From Trogon surrucura (Eukaryota; Chordata; Aves; Trogoniformes; Trogonidae), in contig CM036617.1 of assembly GCA_020746105.1 (NCBI GenBank), positions 135,993,845 to 136,057,844 of the forward strand: 64,000 nucleotides of DNA. The letters run 5' to 3'. A program made the position numbers and the translations under genes. Each line of letters opens with the position of its first letter. Position 1 is the first letter of the stretch. Positions 34,900-47,400 of this stretch are shown here, one piece after another. Under the pieces are notes generated by a model that was not told the origin of the DNA, made no database searches, and saw only the letters and a program-made list of their open reading frames with translations.

Positions 34900-37065
34900 C
34901 TCCCTCCTTGCCTTGTATTTGACCATAACCTAGTGCAGTAACGTCTCCGAATCTCAAGAAGTGCTTCTGCCACAACCCCGTTAAGAGTCTCATTGCTATC
35001 TCTCCAGTGTGTTTAAAACAGCTAAAACCATGTAGAAAACACTATGAATTACGTGGAGATTTATCCCGCTTTCACCCAGTTGGCTGAAAACAGGGAGTCT
35101 CTGCTGGTGTGTTCCACGGCTGCTCTCAGGAACACAGATCAAGGCCATTAGTTTACAACATTAAAAAGGACTGTGCAGTGAAATAAACTATATAGATCAA
35201 ATGCTCCAAAACATGTGTGAGAAGGAACAGATGGCCTGGGATCCCTCTGCATCTCAGGCCAATGTCATAGATGGGCCACTTCTCTGGAAATCTGAAACAC
35301 GGACCATGAAACAGCCTCTCTCGGGCTCCCTGCCCCTGTTATCTTGAAAGACCCCATGTATTTTATAATTTGATAATCTTTCTGTGGGGCAGTTTCATGT
35401 TTGCATCCCTCCAAATGGTAACAGTGCTGCAAGGCTTGGAGTAAAGAATAGGACACATGCTGGGAGAAAATGGCATTTTCTGTGTAATGTGGAAATTGTT
35501 CTGGTAGAAGAGTGATGTTGTAAGACCTGCTGCTTTTGCAGGCCTTAGTTTACTATTTCACCTTCAGTGACTCCTCGCACTCCTTCAGCAGGTGAAAAGC
35601 TGTGATGAAGTCCCATGTCTTTATTTCAGGAAGTCACAAGAATGAGCACTCAACCTCCATCCTCTCAGGATGCTCCATGTCCTCTTCTCCCACACCAAAC
35701 CTTTCTTCTGCTCCTATACCAGTAGCTCTGGCCATAGCTCTTCTCCCTATGCTACTACCTGTTCTCTCTGTCAAAGAGGGTTTCCTGCCTCTTTTTCCCC
35801 ACATTATTCATATTATCTCATTACAGATCCCATTATGGTGTTCCTAATCATTACCAAGGGCCAACAACGATCTCTTTCCCTTCCACTGCCACAGCAGAGC
35901 TCTGTCCTGTTCTATCCTTTCCCCCAGCCTCACTCCAGTCCTGGTTAAACATCTTAGCTCCAGTTTCCTTGGCCTTCTGCCTCTCCTTGGACTTCTCTTT
36001 GGACTAGGTGGTCTTTGGGTCTCCTTGTTATTGCCACACCAAGCTCTCCAATTCCCCTCTAGCTAGGATTCGTGTCCATACTGTGCACAGGCTCCTCTTA
36101 ACTCTACTGAGAGACAAGGCAGAAGCATCATTGTGCTGGGAGGCACTGATGGGTGGTATCTGCAAGTTGTTTGATCTACAGCCAACTGCAGAGGCGTTAG
36201 AAAACTGCGGTTGCACTTGACACGTGCCAGGCATCCAATGTGTGTTCCCCATTTATTTTTCCTTTTGGTTTTCAGGATACTCTCTCCCAAATGAATGTCT
36301 GAAATATTGACTGCTTCTTATAGACAAAAAAAAAAAAAAGATATGATGTAACCAACTTATTCCACTACTTGAAGGAACATAAATACAAAAATGCCATCCA
36401 ACACCAAAAAAAAGCCCTTGGGAGGCAGGCCAAAGAATCAGTGTTGCAGAAATGCACAGAAATGAATGGTTCATGATCCATTATCATATTTAGCATTCAG
36501 AGAACAAAAAGACCTATCCCAAAGCTTTGTGAGCTAAGTAGAAGATAGAGCAGAGCAGATGGAGACATGAGAAAAAAGTAAACTAGTCACCACGTACCTT
36601 ATTTTTACATTGCATTCAATGTATTTTATCCTCCCAATTTTTCAAGATGCCACTGACTTTGTGCATGACTGAATTGTTAATATTTGTCTAGGCAAAGCTA
36701 TACATTTTGACAGATGGGTAGCGGGCAGTTGGGGCTTCTGGTATCCAGGAAGGTGTAGGAGGTGGCTTTGTTTTTTGGCAGTTAGGACACTGAAACTTAT
36801 GGTATTCAGGAAGGAATTCTTTTCCACATCCTGGCTGAAGGATGGTTCCTTCCATTTGCAACTAGTAGTAAACAGGCACCTCGGCAATCCTGTGTCACAT
36901 ACAGGAATCCTAACGTGTTTCTCCCTGAGTAGGCTTTGGTCGTTGGTTTGTGGGTTTTTTTCAGAATGTCTTCTCACCCAGGAAAATACTTCTTTTATAT
37001 ATTTGTGCGTAAATATGTATGTTAAAATTTACGTTAGTTGCTCATGCTATTCCCCCTGAATCATT
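34900..37065. other. Non-coding stretch between the two CpG islands
   Basis: No gene recognised. Ordinary AT-rich to mid-GC sequence, pyrimidine-rich around 35650-36000, with a poly-A run near 36326. Short open frames lack domains. Confidence 0.6.
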
Positions 37066-37069
37066 TCCC

Positions 37070-37835
37070 AGAGCACTACATGAAGCTTAACAAGGACAAG
37101 TGCTGAGTGCTGAACCCAGACAGCGCTGCAGGCTTGGGGAGGAGTGTCTGGAAAGCTGCCTGGCAGAAAAGGACCTGAGGGTGCTGGTGGACACCCAGCT
37201 GAACAAGAGCCAGCAGTGTGCTCAGGTGGCCAAGAAGGCCAACAGCATCCTGGCCTGTATCAGGAATAGTGTGGCCAACAGGACCAGGAACATGATCGTG
37301 CCCCTGTACTCAGTACTGATGAGACCACAGCTTGAGCACTATGTTCAGTTTTGGGTGCCGCAGTATAAGAAAGACATCGAGGTGCTGGAGCCTGTCAAGA
37401 GGAGGGCAACGAAGCTGGTGAATGGTCTTGAGAACAAGTCCTGTGAGGAGCACCTGAGGGAACTGGGGTTGTTTAGCCTGTAGGAAGCTGAAAGGAGACC
37501 TTACAGCTCTCTACAACTACCTGAAGGGAGGTTGTAGTGAAGTGGGTGTTGATCTCTTCTCCCAAGTAACAAGCAATAGGGCAAGAGGCAACAGGCTCAA
37601 GTTGCACCAAGGGCAGTTTAGATTGAATATTAGGAAAAAAATATTCACTGAAAGAGTGGTGAGGCATTGGAACAGGCTGCCCAGGGAAGTGGTGCAGCCA
37701 CCATGCCTGGAGGTGTTCAAAAAGTGTGTAGATGTGGCACTTCGGGACATGGTTTTAATGGTCATGGTAGTGCTGGGTTGACAGTTGGACTTGATGATCT
37801 TAGACACTGTAACAAGGCTGTGATTCCACATGGAA
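37070..37835 (+). repeat. CR1 LINE 3' part (ORF2 C-terminus and 3' UTR)
   Basis: From about 37082 a frame gives KLNKDKC-like sequence, then [19 protein letters not shown] and [18 protein letters not shown], ending LRELGLFSL near 37480. After a frame change, [15 protein letters not shown] and [13 protein letters not shown] follow. The 3' UTR reads TTGGACTTGATGATCTTAG and ends near 37835 without the long tail. Stop codons and frame changes make it a fossil. It sits between the two CpG islands. Confidence 0.92.
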
Positions 37836-37959
37836 ATTACGTACCTGCCCCTTTTTCAGGATAGCCTCATGTAATAACGTGTCTCACACGATCAAGGGGC
37901 TAAAACTGGTGTTTTAAAACTGGATGTTTCAAATAGACGTTTAGGATCTTGACTACAAA

Positions 37960-39460
37960 AAAACCCCCTGTGTCCCCCACACCTCTGCCAGCGCCAACAG
38001 GATCTCCCGGGAGCTCGTTTCAGAGGCTGGACATGCGCCCAAAGCTGCGTTTGCCGGCCCAGCCTCGGGCAGGCACTCGCCCTCCAGCTGCCGCTCCCTC
38101 GGCGGGACAGACTTTCCTCTCCCGGTACGCGCAGCCCGGAAGAGCCTCCTTCCTCCACACGGCCCCGCACCCCGACAGCGAAGCGGGAACCCTCCCCTCG
38201 GCCCGGGAGGCCGCGGGGGCGCTGCAGACACCGGGAACACCCCCTCACGCCACGCAGCTCCCGCTCTGACGCGGTGCCGGCTGCCGCGCGGCTTCCTCCG
38301 CTGCCGAGCGCCCCTCTCTTGCCGCCTCCGGCTCGGTAGCGCGCGGGGCGGGCCCGTGCCATCCGCCGCACCGGGCCACCTTAAGAGCGCGAGGAGCCCC
38401 CGCGCGCAGTGGCCGGGCGGCTCCTCCCCGCCCCGTGTCGCATCCCGCCTGGAAACGTGTGGCGGGGACCGCAGCCGCTACCTGGACGCGCCGCCAGGTG
38501 CGATCCCGGCCCCGGCCTGGCGAGAGACCCCCTCCAGAACAGCGCGGGGGGGGGGTGGGGTGGGGTGGGGCGGGGGGCGGCTCTCCCGGACTTGAGGCGC
38601 GCGGGCAGTGGGTCTACCGGGGCGAGGGCACCTGGCGCGGCCCTCCCTTCCTCGCCCCATCCCTCCCCTCCCACCCGGAGGTCCGACTAGCGCCTTCATG
38701 CCACAGCGCCCATTGGCGGGAGTTGGGGGCGGGGCTAGCCCGCATTCCCCTGCCTGGTTGGCTTGTGCATCCATCCATCAAAGAGCGAAGACGACGGAGA
38801 AGAAGCTGCCATTCCAATTGGCCGCGGTCCGAGAGAAGGCGGGCCAGACGACGAGTAAGAGGTGGCTCCCATTGGCCATCCCCCGCTTGTCAGTCAAATG
38901 AGTCAAATGATTGCCGCGCGCAGCGGGCCCCGGCGGCGGGGGCTGTTTGTCACCGCACTCAGGGGTCACTTCCTGTCCGGGGCTTATGACTTCCGCTTAA
39001 CTCCGCGGCCCGAGGTGGGTGTCGCTGTCCTTCGACCAGCGCATGCGCAGTGGCGGGGGCGGTGGAGCGCGGCCCCTGCTGCTGCTGGCGCGCGCGGCAC
39101 GTCGGGTCACGTGGCGGGCGGTGGCCGGGCAAGCGCGAGAAGAGGGCGCTCGGAGCCGGCGCTGTCCTGGGAAGGTGCAAACTTGGCGCCGGGCGGTGGC
39201 AACGAGGGGCTGCGGCGGCGCCTTCCCCCTCTGCCACCTCCGCCTGGCAGCTGGGGCCGTGCGGGGAGGCCCTTCCCCACACCACGCCCCCCGCTCCTGC
39301 CTGGCGAGCGGCGCCCGCAAAATGGCAGCGCGGGCCTCCATGTTGTGCCACGGCAGCGCCAGCGCCAGCGCCGGGCAGGTTGCGTTTGGGAGCGTAGCGG
39401 GGCTGCTGCCCGGCCCACGGGAGCGCGGTCGGGCTCCTCACGCTCCGTGATCAATTGAAA
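37960..39460. promoter_or_regulatory. CpG island 2 with clustered promoter motifs
   Basis: About 1.5 kb of CpG-dense DNA. Inverted CCAAT boxes (ATTGG) lie at 38712-38716, 38817-38821 and 38871-38875; the middle one is palindromic CCAATTGG. A consensus AP-1 site TGAGTCA lies at 38899-38905. ETS-type sites lie at 38968-38975 (ACTTCCTG) and about 38988 (ACTTCCGCTT). A palindromic NRF1 site GCGCATGCGC lies at 39039-39048, a GTCACGTG E-box at 39106-39113, and a YY1-like AAAATGGCAGCG at about 39318. This is typical of a TATA-less housekeeping promoter and could fire in both directions. Which gene it serves is not shown; FOXJ2 leftwards is the natural candidate. Confidence 0.75.
38546..38580 (+). 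promoter_or_regulatory. G-run tract with G-quadruplex potential
   Basis: Nearly uninterrupted G on the plus strand: a run of about nine, then GGGG groups separated by single T or C, then GGGGGG. It holds far more than the four G-tracts needed for an intramolecular quadruplex. It lies about 130 bp left of the first CCAAT box in CpG island 2. Confidence 0.75.
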
Positions 39461-42400
39461 CTTAATGGAAAATCACGTTGCCAGAGGCCGGTGTTCACAA
39501 AGAAGACAGAGGAGTCTTAACTTGAATATCAAAGGGGTTGCCAAGTCCCAGTGAGGTTTCTCAAATTGGCCGAGGACGCAGCTCCTTTTTAGTCCAGTTT
39601 CCTGACCGTATGAGAACCTCTCCCTGTCCCCACTGGCAGAGGTATTCGGGAGGTACAGACTTCCTGATCTGCCTGTTCCATGTTCCCCCTTGACATGTAC
39701 CCCCCTTAACAACATACATCGCATGTTTCATTAACTCCGACTTTATGCTGCCCAGGGCCGAGAAGTTAATATTCATAGGCCTATTAAGCCTGCGCACTCT
39801 TTCTCAAAAGTTTGGAAGTTTAGAGCATCCTTGCTGTTGACTTAATTAATAGCCCTAATGGTCAAGCTGTCTCATTATCTTGTCCTTACAGACTGCATCC
39901 TGTGACTCCCTCATTCACCAAGGACACTCTCCGCTTTGTTACATCAGACACTAAAAAAACACACACTCCCCTTCTTGTTTTATCACTTATTTGTAAAGAC
40001 ACTCTACTTTCTTATTCTCTCAAAACGTAGCACGCAGCACCCGGGTAGGTAGTGGTACATGGGCGAGCACGGCGTCCTTGCTCTCAGGGTTGTGTTGATG
40101 CCACTGCAGATGGGAGTAAAAGAAGCCATTAAATTTGGTCAGCAGGTATGACTAAATTCACAGGGTGAAGTGTATCCTTTTCGCACTTCAACTCTGCTAA
40201 GGCTCTTGGCAGTGTTCTGTGTTACAACTGTGTCTGCTAAAGGAGTGTGCCAGCGTGACCCTGCCAGCTTACATTAAAAAATCAACTCAGCCCTGCTCCA
40301 GAGGTTTTAGCCACTGGGAAAGATAATGGAATATTTCAGGTGGGAAGAAGCTCTTATGTCTCTTACCACCCACAAAAGTACAGATGTGTACATGTCTCTA
40401 CCACTCCATGCTTTCACATAAGACCTGCAGCTGTACAAACCCTTCCCTGAAACCCTCAGAAGTCTAAGACAGGGATGCTGTCTTAGATACTGGGATGCTG
40501 GTTGTGCTTTCAATACAGAAAGTCTTTTTCAAAAGCAGGAAAGTCCCAGCCTTTATTTCCTGGTGACTGATGGTTTTCTCTTTGTTTCCTTTAAGCCTAA
40601 CTCTCTGCAGGCTCCATGCCATCACATCGTCGTGATACCCATTTTTTAGGATGCAGCTGCACTTTAATGTGCTTTGAAGAAAGTAGTGCTGTGAATTGCA
40701 GAACTAACGAAGCTTGGTTCCGTATCAGTTTCGCTCTGACAGTTGGATTCTTTGACGTTTAATAAGGCACATATTCTAACTGAAGCTTTTCCCCTAATTG
40801 GTGCATTTGTAATGTGTCTTTTCATTTTGGTTCTCTTATGCCTTTTAAATCTTTCATTTGTACCATGACCTTTCCCCCTGCAAGGACAAAAAATAAAGTC
40901 TTTATCCTGTATTTGGTCTCTTATTTTCATGAACCCTGCAGGAGTTCTTGGTTTTTTAGATCTCTGTGAGGAGCTTTAATTCTTCTCATAGCTTTATAGG
41001 AAAGATTTAAAGCTGGGTCACCTGCTTTCCCTCAATCTTTCTTTCACGTAGTGGCTGTAGATAGGTACCAGAGCAGAGTGGGGTTCATTCCGAGAATCAT
41101 GAGCAGGAGGCTGCTCCTCCTGTGGCTGCCCAAGGTCGAGCACTCTATTTGACAGAGAAACATGCTAGCATATCTTAGATAAATACTCGTGTTACTCAGC
41201 TTTGAGTAATTCAAGGCAGTTGGGGTTTTAATATTTTTTTTCCTTGAAGCTGTTCCTCTTTGTGTGAATGATTAAATATTCCCAGAGACAGAGATAGATG
41301 GATTATAAAGCCTGGTCTTCAGGATGTTCAGTCAGTGTATGGGAGATACAAAATGACAAATACTTACTGCAAAATATTTAATTGCATGTTCAGGCTGTGA
41401 TATCACTGACAGAAAGCAATGTGAGGAGGCAGGAGTCGGGATCCAGATCTCCTGCAAGCTGAGCAAAAGCTTGCCCCAGCCCTTCCTCTGGTTTCCCTGT
41501 GGCTGAGATGTCCTCGGAATGGGCCTCCAGGAATGACATCTTCTAGAGAGATTAGGGCTGAGGGGGAAAGGGGGGGGGCAGAAATCATGCATTGGAGTTT
41601 CCGCTCAAGCTCTAAAGCTTGGGCGTAGTCAGAGCTGACGGAGTCAGCAAGTGCTTATATGAGAATAAGCGATGTTTCCCCTGTGCTGTTTCAAAGCTTC
41701 TAAGTATGGAGAGCAGGGGACGCCTGGTGATGAGAGGCCTGGCCACCACAGTCTGTCAGGCTGGAGTCTTGAGGTCTCCTGAAGCACTTTCCGTGGCCCA
41801 AGGTCTGCTATGGTCTGTTCTAGCAGACTTGGGTGAGGCAAAGCAGCTTTCTCTGAAAGAGAAGGAAGTGTTAGTGAATTTAAGTGGATTTGTTCTACTT
41901 ACATTTTCAGTTTGTGGTGTTTTTCCTTCAGTGTAAAATATCTAAATATTTTTCCAGGAGAAAATATTTCCGTGGTAATTGCACTTCCCTGACTCGGGAG
42001 GTTTACGTAGCGTTAGGTTAAAGACTATGAAGTGCTCACAAGTGAGACACTTCAGTAGTTAGACAGACAAACTGATAATGAGTATCAGATTCTAGGGCCC
42101 AAAAGCTCACAGAGGTACTATTACACATGGTATTACCACAGGCTTAACAAATACGAAGGACAGTGCAGTGAAGTTATAAAGCGATTCTCTGCTGAAAAGC
42201 TGTAAATGAAAAGGTGCCTTCTTACTCAGCAGCTTAGATGCATAGGTGCATTCTGGCTGATCAGACTTGATGGACTGAAATAATTTTTACTGTTTTTCTT
42301 GCTTGTTAGCCCTGCAGAATTAAAATAGCTCTGAGAGAGGAAGCTGGATACTGCTCCTTCCTGTACTGAATTGACAAAATTGTATTCTGAGTTTCAGGTA

Positions 42401-43400
42401 GTTATAGTGAACAACACAAAAGATCAATTAGTGGCTATCCTTAAAAGAAAAACCTGGTTTGTGCCTCAAAGTTTGGGTCTTCATATTAGGCAATGGTGCC
42501 AGGGAAGGAAAGCTGTGGTCACATCCCAGGACTGGCAGCTAGGAAAGCTCTGTCTGTCTCTAAGCATGGACAGAAGTTGCTGTGAAACAGCACATGTAGA
42601 ACTGCCTCACGTCACTTTTCAAAGAGCCACTATGCTTCACAGGCAGAGTAAGTCTGATTAACAGTCTGTCTGCCACTTCAAAAGCAGATGGTGTGAAAAT
42701 GCAGACAGGATATAAAGTTTGATCGCAATAGCTCAAACTAATGAGCAGTTCATGCAGTTGCATTCTGACTGAGAAGCAGACATCATAGTTAATAGTAAAA
42801 GATTAAAATCCTTAGAAGTGCTGTGGATACCTATGATATCAGCAATAATAATAGTCTTGGATGACAAGCATCCCCGTGGATCAAAAGGGAAATAGGATAC
42901 CCACGTGACTTAAGTTATCGTTTCTGAGAAACTGGAAGTCATGCAAGAGGTTCTTCAAAATTTACAGCAGGGAGAAACTTGAATTTGCAGCATGTAATAA
43001 TTAGGAGGGAGGCTAGGATAGGGAGTTGCAGAGCCAACAATGAAATCAATGAAAAGTATAAATGAGAGTCTTCCAGGGTGTGAGAACCAGGAAGCCTGTG
43101 AAAGAATTAGTGGATGTGTTGGATCAAGGAAGGTTAAAGAGAACAATTAAGAAAAACTTTGCTTTTTCATATCCACCTTCACTTTTGAGGATGTGAGAGG
43201 CTTTTATATTCTTGTCCTGTGTCCATTCTGTTTTTTACAATGAAGCAACTTGGGAACTTGAGATCTCATAAGGAGAAATAGTTGACCAAGCTAACAATTT
43301 TAAAGCATGATAATGGCATACCTTCATGAATTCCAGAGAAGTGAGGAGTAGTTGGGCACCTTGGCTTCTTGGGTTAAGAAAATATGTGGTCTCCTGTAGA
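39461..43400. other. Intergenic sequence, nothing recognised
   Basis: About 3.9 kb right of CpG island 2 with no exon, RNA gene or identifiable repeat. The open frames are short, and none resembles a known protein. Confidence 0.6.
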
Positions 43401-43599
43401 AAGCTGCCATGGTACTAAAGCTTCAGGGGAGACAATACAGACTGTACCCACAATCTTTAAAAAGGTGCTAGGTCTGAAGCAGGGAAGTGAAATACTGAAA
43501 CTTTTATCTGTTTCTTGAAAGCTGGTTGGAATGGTAATTAAAAACATGTCAAAACACCTGGACGACTATGATAACAAAGATGAATTCTTTAACCAAAGA

Positions 43600-44400
43600 A
43601 TATCTTATAAATCACTTTCTCGGTTTTCTGGATGTGTCAATAAAGAAGTTAATAAAAGACAAACATTTAATCTGATATATTTAGATTTTTAAAAGGCCTT
43701 TGAGACAGCTCCACAAAGACAAAATCTTGACAGGGAAAAGGGATTACTAATGTAGGTCACTTTGGGGCCTTATCTTGTTTCATATATGAATTTGTGGCCT
43801 TGGCATAAATAAAAAGAGCATTTGGGTGAAATTTGCTGATGGCACAAGGACAGAATGAACAGGATATTATAAACAAATACTGAAACACCTCTGAAATTTG
43901 GATGAAAGGAAATCTTGGATGAGGTTTCGGTATGCAGAATTTAGTGCCATGGATAATAGAGACAATATGTTGCCTGATCTAGTTGAGAGGTGTCCCTGCC
44001 CATGACGGGGAGGTTGGATTAAATGATCTCTAAGGTTCCTTCCAGCCTAGGCCATTCCATGATTCTAAATAACTTTTTTTCCTTGGAACTCATCAATGAA
44101 AAGAAAGAGAAAGAGGAAGAGGATCCTTGAATGTCAGCTGATTGCACACCATAAACTGCTAAAAGGTAAATGGGATCCAGGAAAGTGTCAAGAAAATTTT
44201 ATATTCAAAAAATCTTGTATAGAGTATTGTGAATAATTCTGAGTCATTCTCAGTAAAGATTAATTTAAACTGAAACAGGCCCAAGAATGGCTTCTAGGGT
44301 TTTCTGGAGAATGAAGATCCTATCACTGGAGTTTTGGCTTAAAAACCTTGAGTAGTAAAATGGATACTGAGAAAGGATCTGCTGGCTGACCAGAAACACA
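43600..44400 (+). repeat. Ancient CR1-like LINE fragment interrupted by a SINE tail
   Basis: A frame around 43672-43710 gives YLDF-stop-KAFETAPQ, resembling the DFSKAFDTVPH motif of CR1-type reverse transcriptase. About 43827-43850 reads VKFADGTRT, resembling the catalytic FADDTK. After the 99-bp insertion at 43968-44066, a stretch near 44265-44360 (FKLKQAQEW, LKTLSSK) resembles the ORF2 C-terminal part. It is heavily decayed, with many stops. The remnants may extend to about 45.4 kb, but I cannot draw the end. Confidence 0.5.
43968..44066 (+). repeat. tRNA-CR1 type SINE, 5'-truncated (CR1-like tail)
   Basis: Starts TGTTGCCTGATCTAGTTGAG and ends in CCATTCCATGATTCT. It is nearly identical over its whole length to 62093-62192 and to the minus strand of about 53770-53875. 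The tRNA head is missing here. It is inserted into an older CR1 fragment. Confidence 0.75.
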
Positions 44401-47400
44401 CCTGACAGTAAACAACAGGTAAGGAAAAGAGCTTTTAATTGGAAGAATGCTACTACTTTTAAGAACAAATAGGTGTAGAGTTGGCAAGATAGGCTGAACA
44501 GTAGGAAAAAAAAATTACAAGATTAAGTAGGGACTTTTTCGGAATGGCTTTCCCTAAATTGTGCAAACAGAAAATGTTACAAAATTTTAAGCTTTACAGT
44601 GTAAGATGAGATTGCCTTTGAACAAGAGCTGTCCTATAAGTAGCAAGCAAGGGGTACAATTGAACAATTAATTTTAATCATGGGAAAAGTTTAAAAGCAA
44701 AATGTCTTAAGGATTTATCCTGTGCCCTGTGTTGTGTTTTTTTATTGTTCATCTCAAAGAGGAGGGAAAAGTGAACAGTGAAGCAAAAACATCTGCAGAA
44801 GACTAATTGGGTGTAGCTGTATTAGAGAGGACTCTGGAAGACTTCAGTCAGACCCAGACAGGGAAGGTGACCGAGCAGCGCAACAGTAATTGAAATTCCC
44901 TGACAACAGTGCAATGTCAAGGGAAACCTTTAGGCTGTTACCACTTCTGAGGTTTAAATTACACTAATCATAGGCATGAGATTTCAGCGCCAGCTTGCGC
45001 AGTCTTGTTTGAATGCACTGGGGAGGACACAGAAGTCTGCTCTTAAAGACATTTCAGAAAATGGTGACATGAACAGTTAAAGCATGTAAAAACTCACAGA
45101 GAGATAATAGAAAAACTGAGGTTGCTATGTTGGAAAGGAGGCATATAGAAGTGGGCAGATAGTTTATAAAATAATTACTACAGTAGAAAAAGTAAGGTTG
45201 AGAGCATCTGTTCTTCCTGTGTCATAACATGAGAACAAAAGGACCATTTGGTGAAACTGGAGAGTGAAATTGGGGAAACAATTTTCCATGCCATGAGATT
45301 ACACTGATGCCAGTGGAAGTAGTTGCCAATGGAAGTAGTTGAGCCAAATACCTTGCTGTCTTTCAAAAAGAATCAGACTTTTTTGTAATTCTCATGAGTG
45401 TCCAGTGCTGGTATCAATGCCAATATATTTAAAAGGGGGTATTTGATAGGGTTTTGTCCCCATGAGCTGCTAAGAAGTTGTTAGGGGCAACACCCTAGCT
45501 GAGGATGCTGAATTATCTGGTAGGTGACTGATGGCCAGGAGAGACTGTAGCAGAGAAAGTCCCAAAGCTGTGTGAGTCACACTGACACATAACTGAGTTT
45601 AAAATGAAGATACAGAGCTCAAGAAGGGGGCTGACTAGCATTTCCTTTCATGGACAGGCATCTGCTGTCCTAGTCTTCCACTCAACCTGAGCTGGTAGAG
45701 TGGAAACAGGAACAGGAAATAGCCATTTAACTTGAACTTAATTAGGTTTCTTCTCTGATCAGTCCACATTTGAAAGCACAGCATACTCCTTCGAGGGGTG
45801 TTACCATTGGACAGACATGATCGATATTACTTGCAGGATTTTTTGCCAATATTGCTAATTATGTTCTGAAGTTGTTGGTTTATAGGAATAGTCAGCATCA
45901 AATGCTCTTGCTGTCCAAGAAATGAGGAACTGGGATAACTGTGTTCCTGTGCATAATCAGGAGATTTTTGTCTTAAACATCTGAGGAGAAACAGGATGAA
46001 TAGAAGGGAGGGAAAAAAGTATATACAAAGGCTTGTGTAAGGTTTTTAAAAGACTTTTAAAGGACTGCTTTCCCAAAAATAATACCCTCTGCTTAAGGAG
46101 TCTGTGTCAAAGGGGAGAGATTACTTGATAACTTTGTAATAAACTGGTACGAAACTTATGCAGAGTCCGTAGACATCAGTAGGCTTGGTTCAATCTGTGA
46201 GCTTGGAAGTCTTAACATGAATAGTCATTAGCCCTTCTTAAGAATTGGTATGAACCAGGAGTTCTGCTCTGGGTTGCTTAAAATGGCATTGCTGCAGCTA
46301 CAACATGCACTTGGTGGCGATGCAAAATATTCAGAGCTAAGTTAGCCTGCAGCCTCTGGAAGAATTACTATGAGCAAGATGAGTAATCATATACTCAAAA
46401 TGACCAGTTCTGACCTGGAAGACTTATTTACTATCCTATGGAAGACTCATTTGCATCCTGTTGGTTTTAGAATGTCTATGCTTCCCCAACTTTAGCTTTG
46501 GAATGATTTTTGCCACATGCAAGACTATAGCTCAGGAATGCTGTGTTTCCCAGTACTCCTCTTCAGTTACTGACAGGCAGCACAAGATTCAAGGAAGCTT
46601 TTCTTTCCAGCTCAGACAAAAATGTGGAGATCTGTAGGTTAAGCTCTGGGAAGACAGGAACCATTCATTTAATATTCAGTGTAACCTGTCTTTGTTTCAA
46701 AGCAGCATTGGCTTTGACTGTTAGGGAGTCTTCATGTCTGGCATCAAATCAATGGGAGTTGTGTGGTAAAGCACAACTCTGTGGTAGAGCAATGCACTTG
46801 AGTTATTTACTAGTGTTTCCAGTAACCTGGCTCCTGAAAACCAGCAACAAGCTCTGATTTTCTGAAGGCAATGCAGCTTAAAAAAAAAAAATCGATAAAC
46901 TTGTCTCTCTCATCATAGTGAATCAAGCCCTACATGTAGTGAAAGATGACTTTGGACCTAAAATACACTAGCCCCTTGCACTGAATGAGTTTAGTACTAT
47001 GTAGAGAGCCTATAGTAATCAGCAACTATGCAAAGTGAATGAAGTGTCTATAAATTGGCTCAGTACCCACTCAGAGAGAAAGGCTGACTCTGTGGTAGTA
47101 AATTAAACAAGACTCTTCTCCGGTTTTGAGGCTAATGGGCATGAAGTGGCCATGCTGTTAAACTCTCTTATCTTCCATAACAGGTTGGCTGCACACAGAC
47201 TTCTTTCTGGACCATTCCTTGCCATGTGCCGACTCCTAAACCATGAACAAAACTGACTGGAAGATTGTTAGTTGGCTGCTAACAAAACTTTAAGCATCAA
47301 ATTTCAGTGCTGTGCAACACTCTGAGCCATGATTTCATATTCTGGTGTAGTTGTGTAACCAAATAATCTCTGTCACAAAATAGTTTGGAGAAAATTAAGA

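Noticed and set aside
38356-39458. Open frames of 100-198 codons on both strands in CpG island 2
   Set aside because: Same composition effect; they overlap each other and run through promoter motifs and the G-run.
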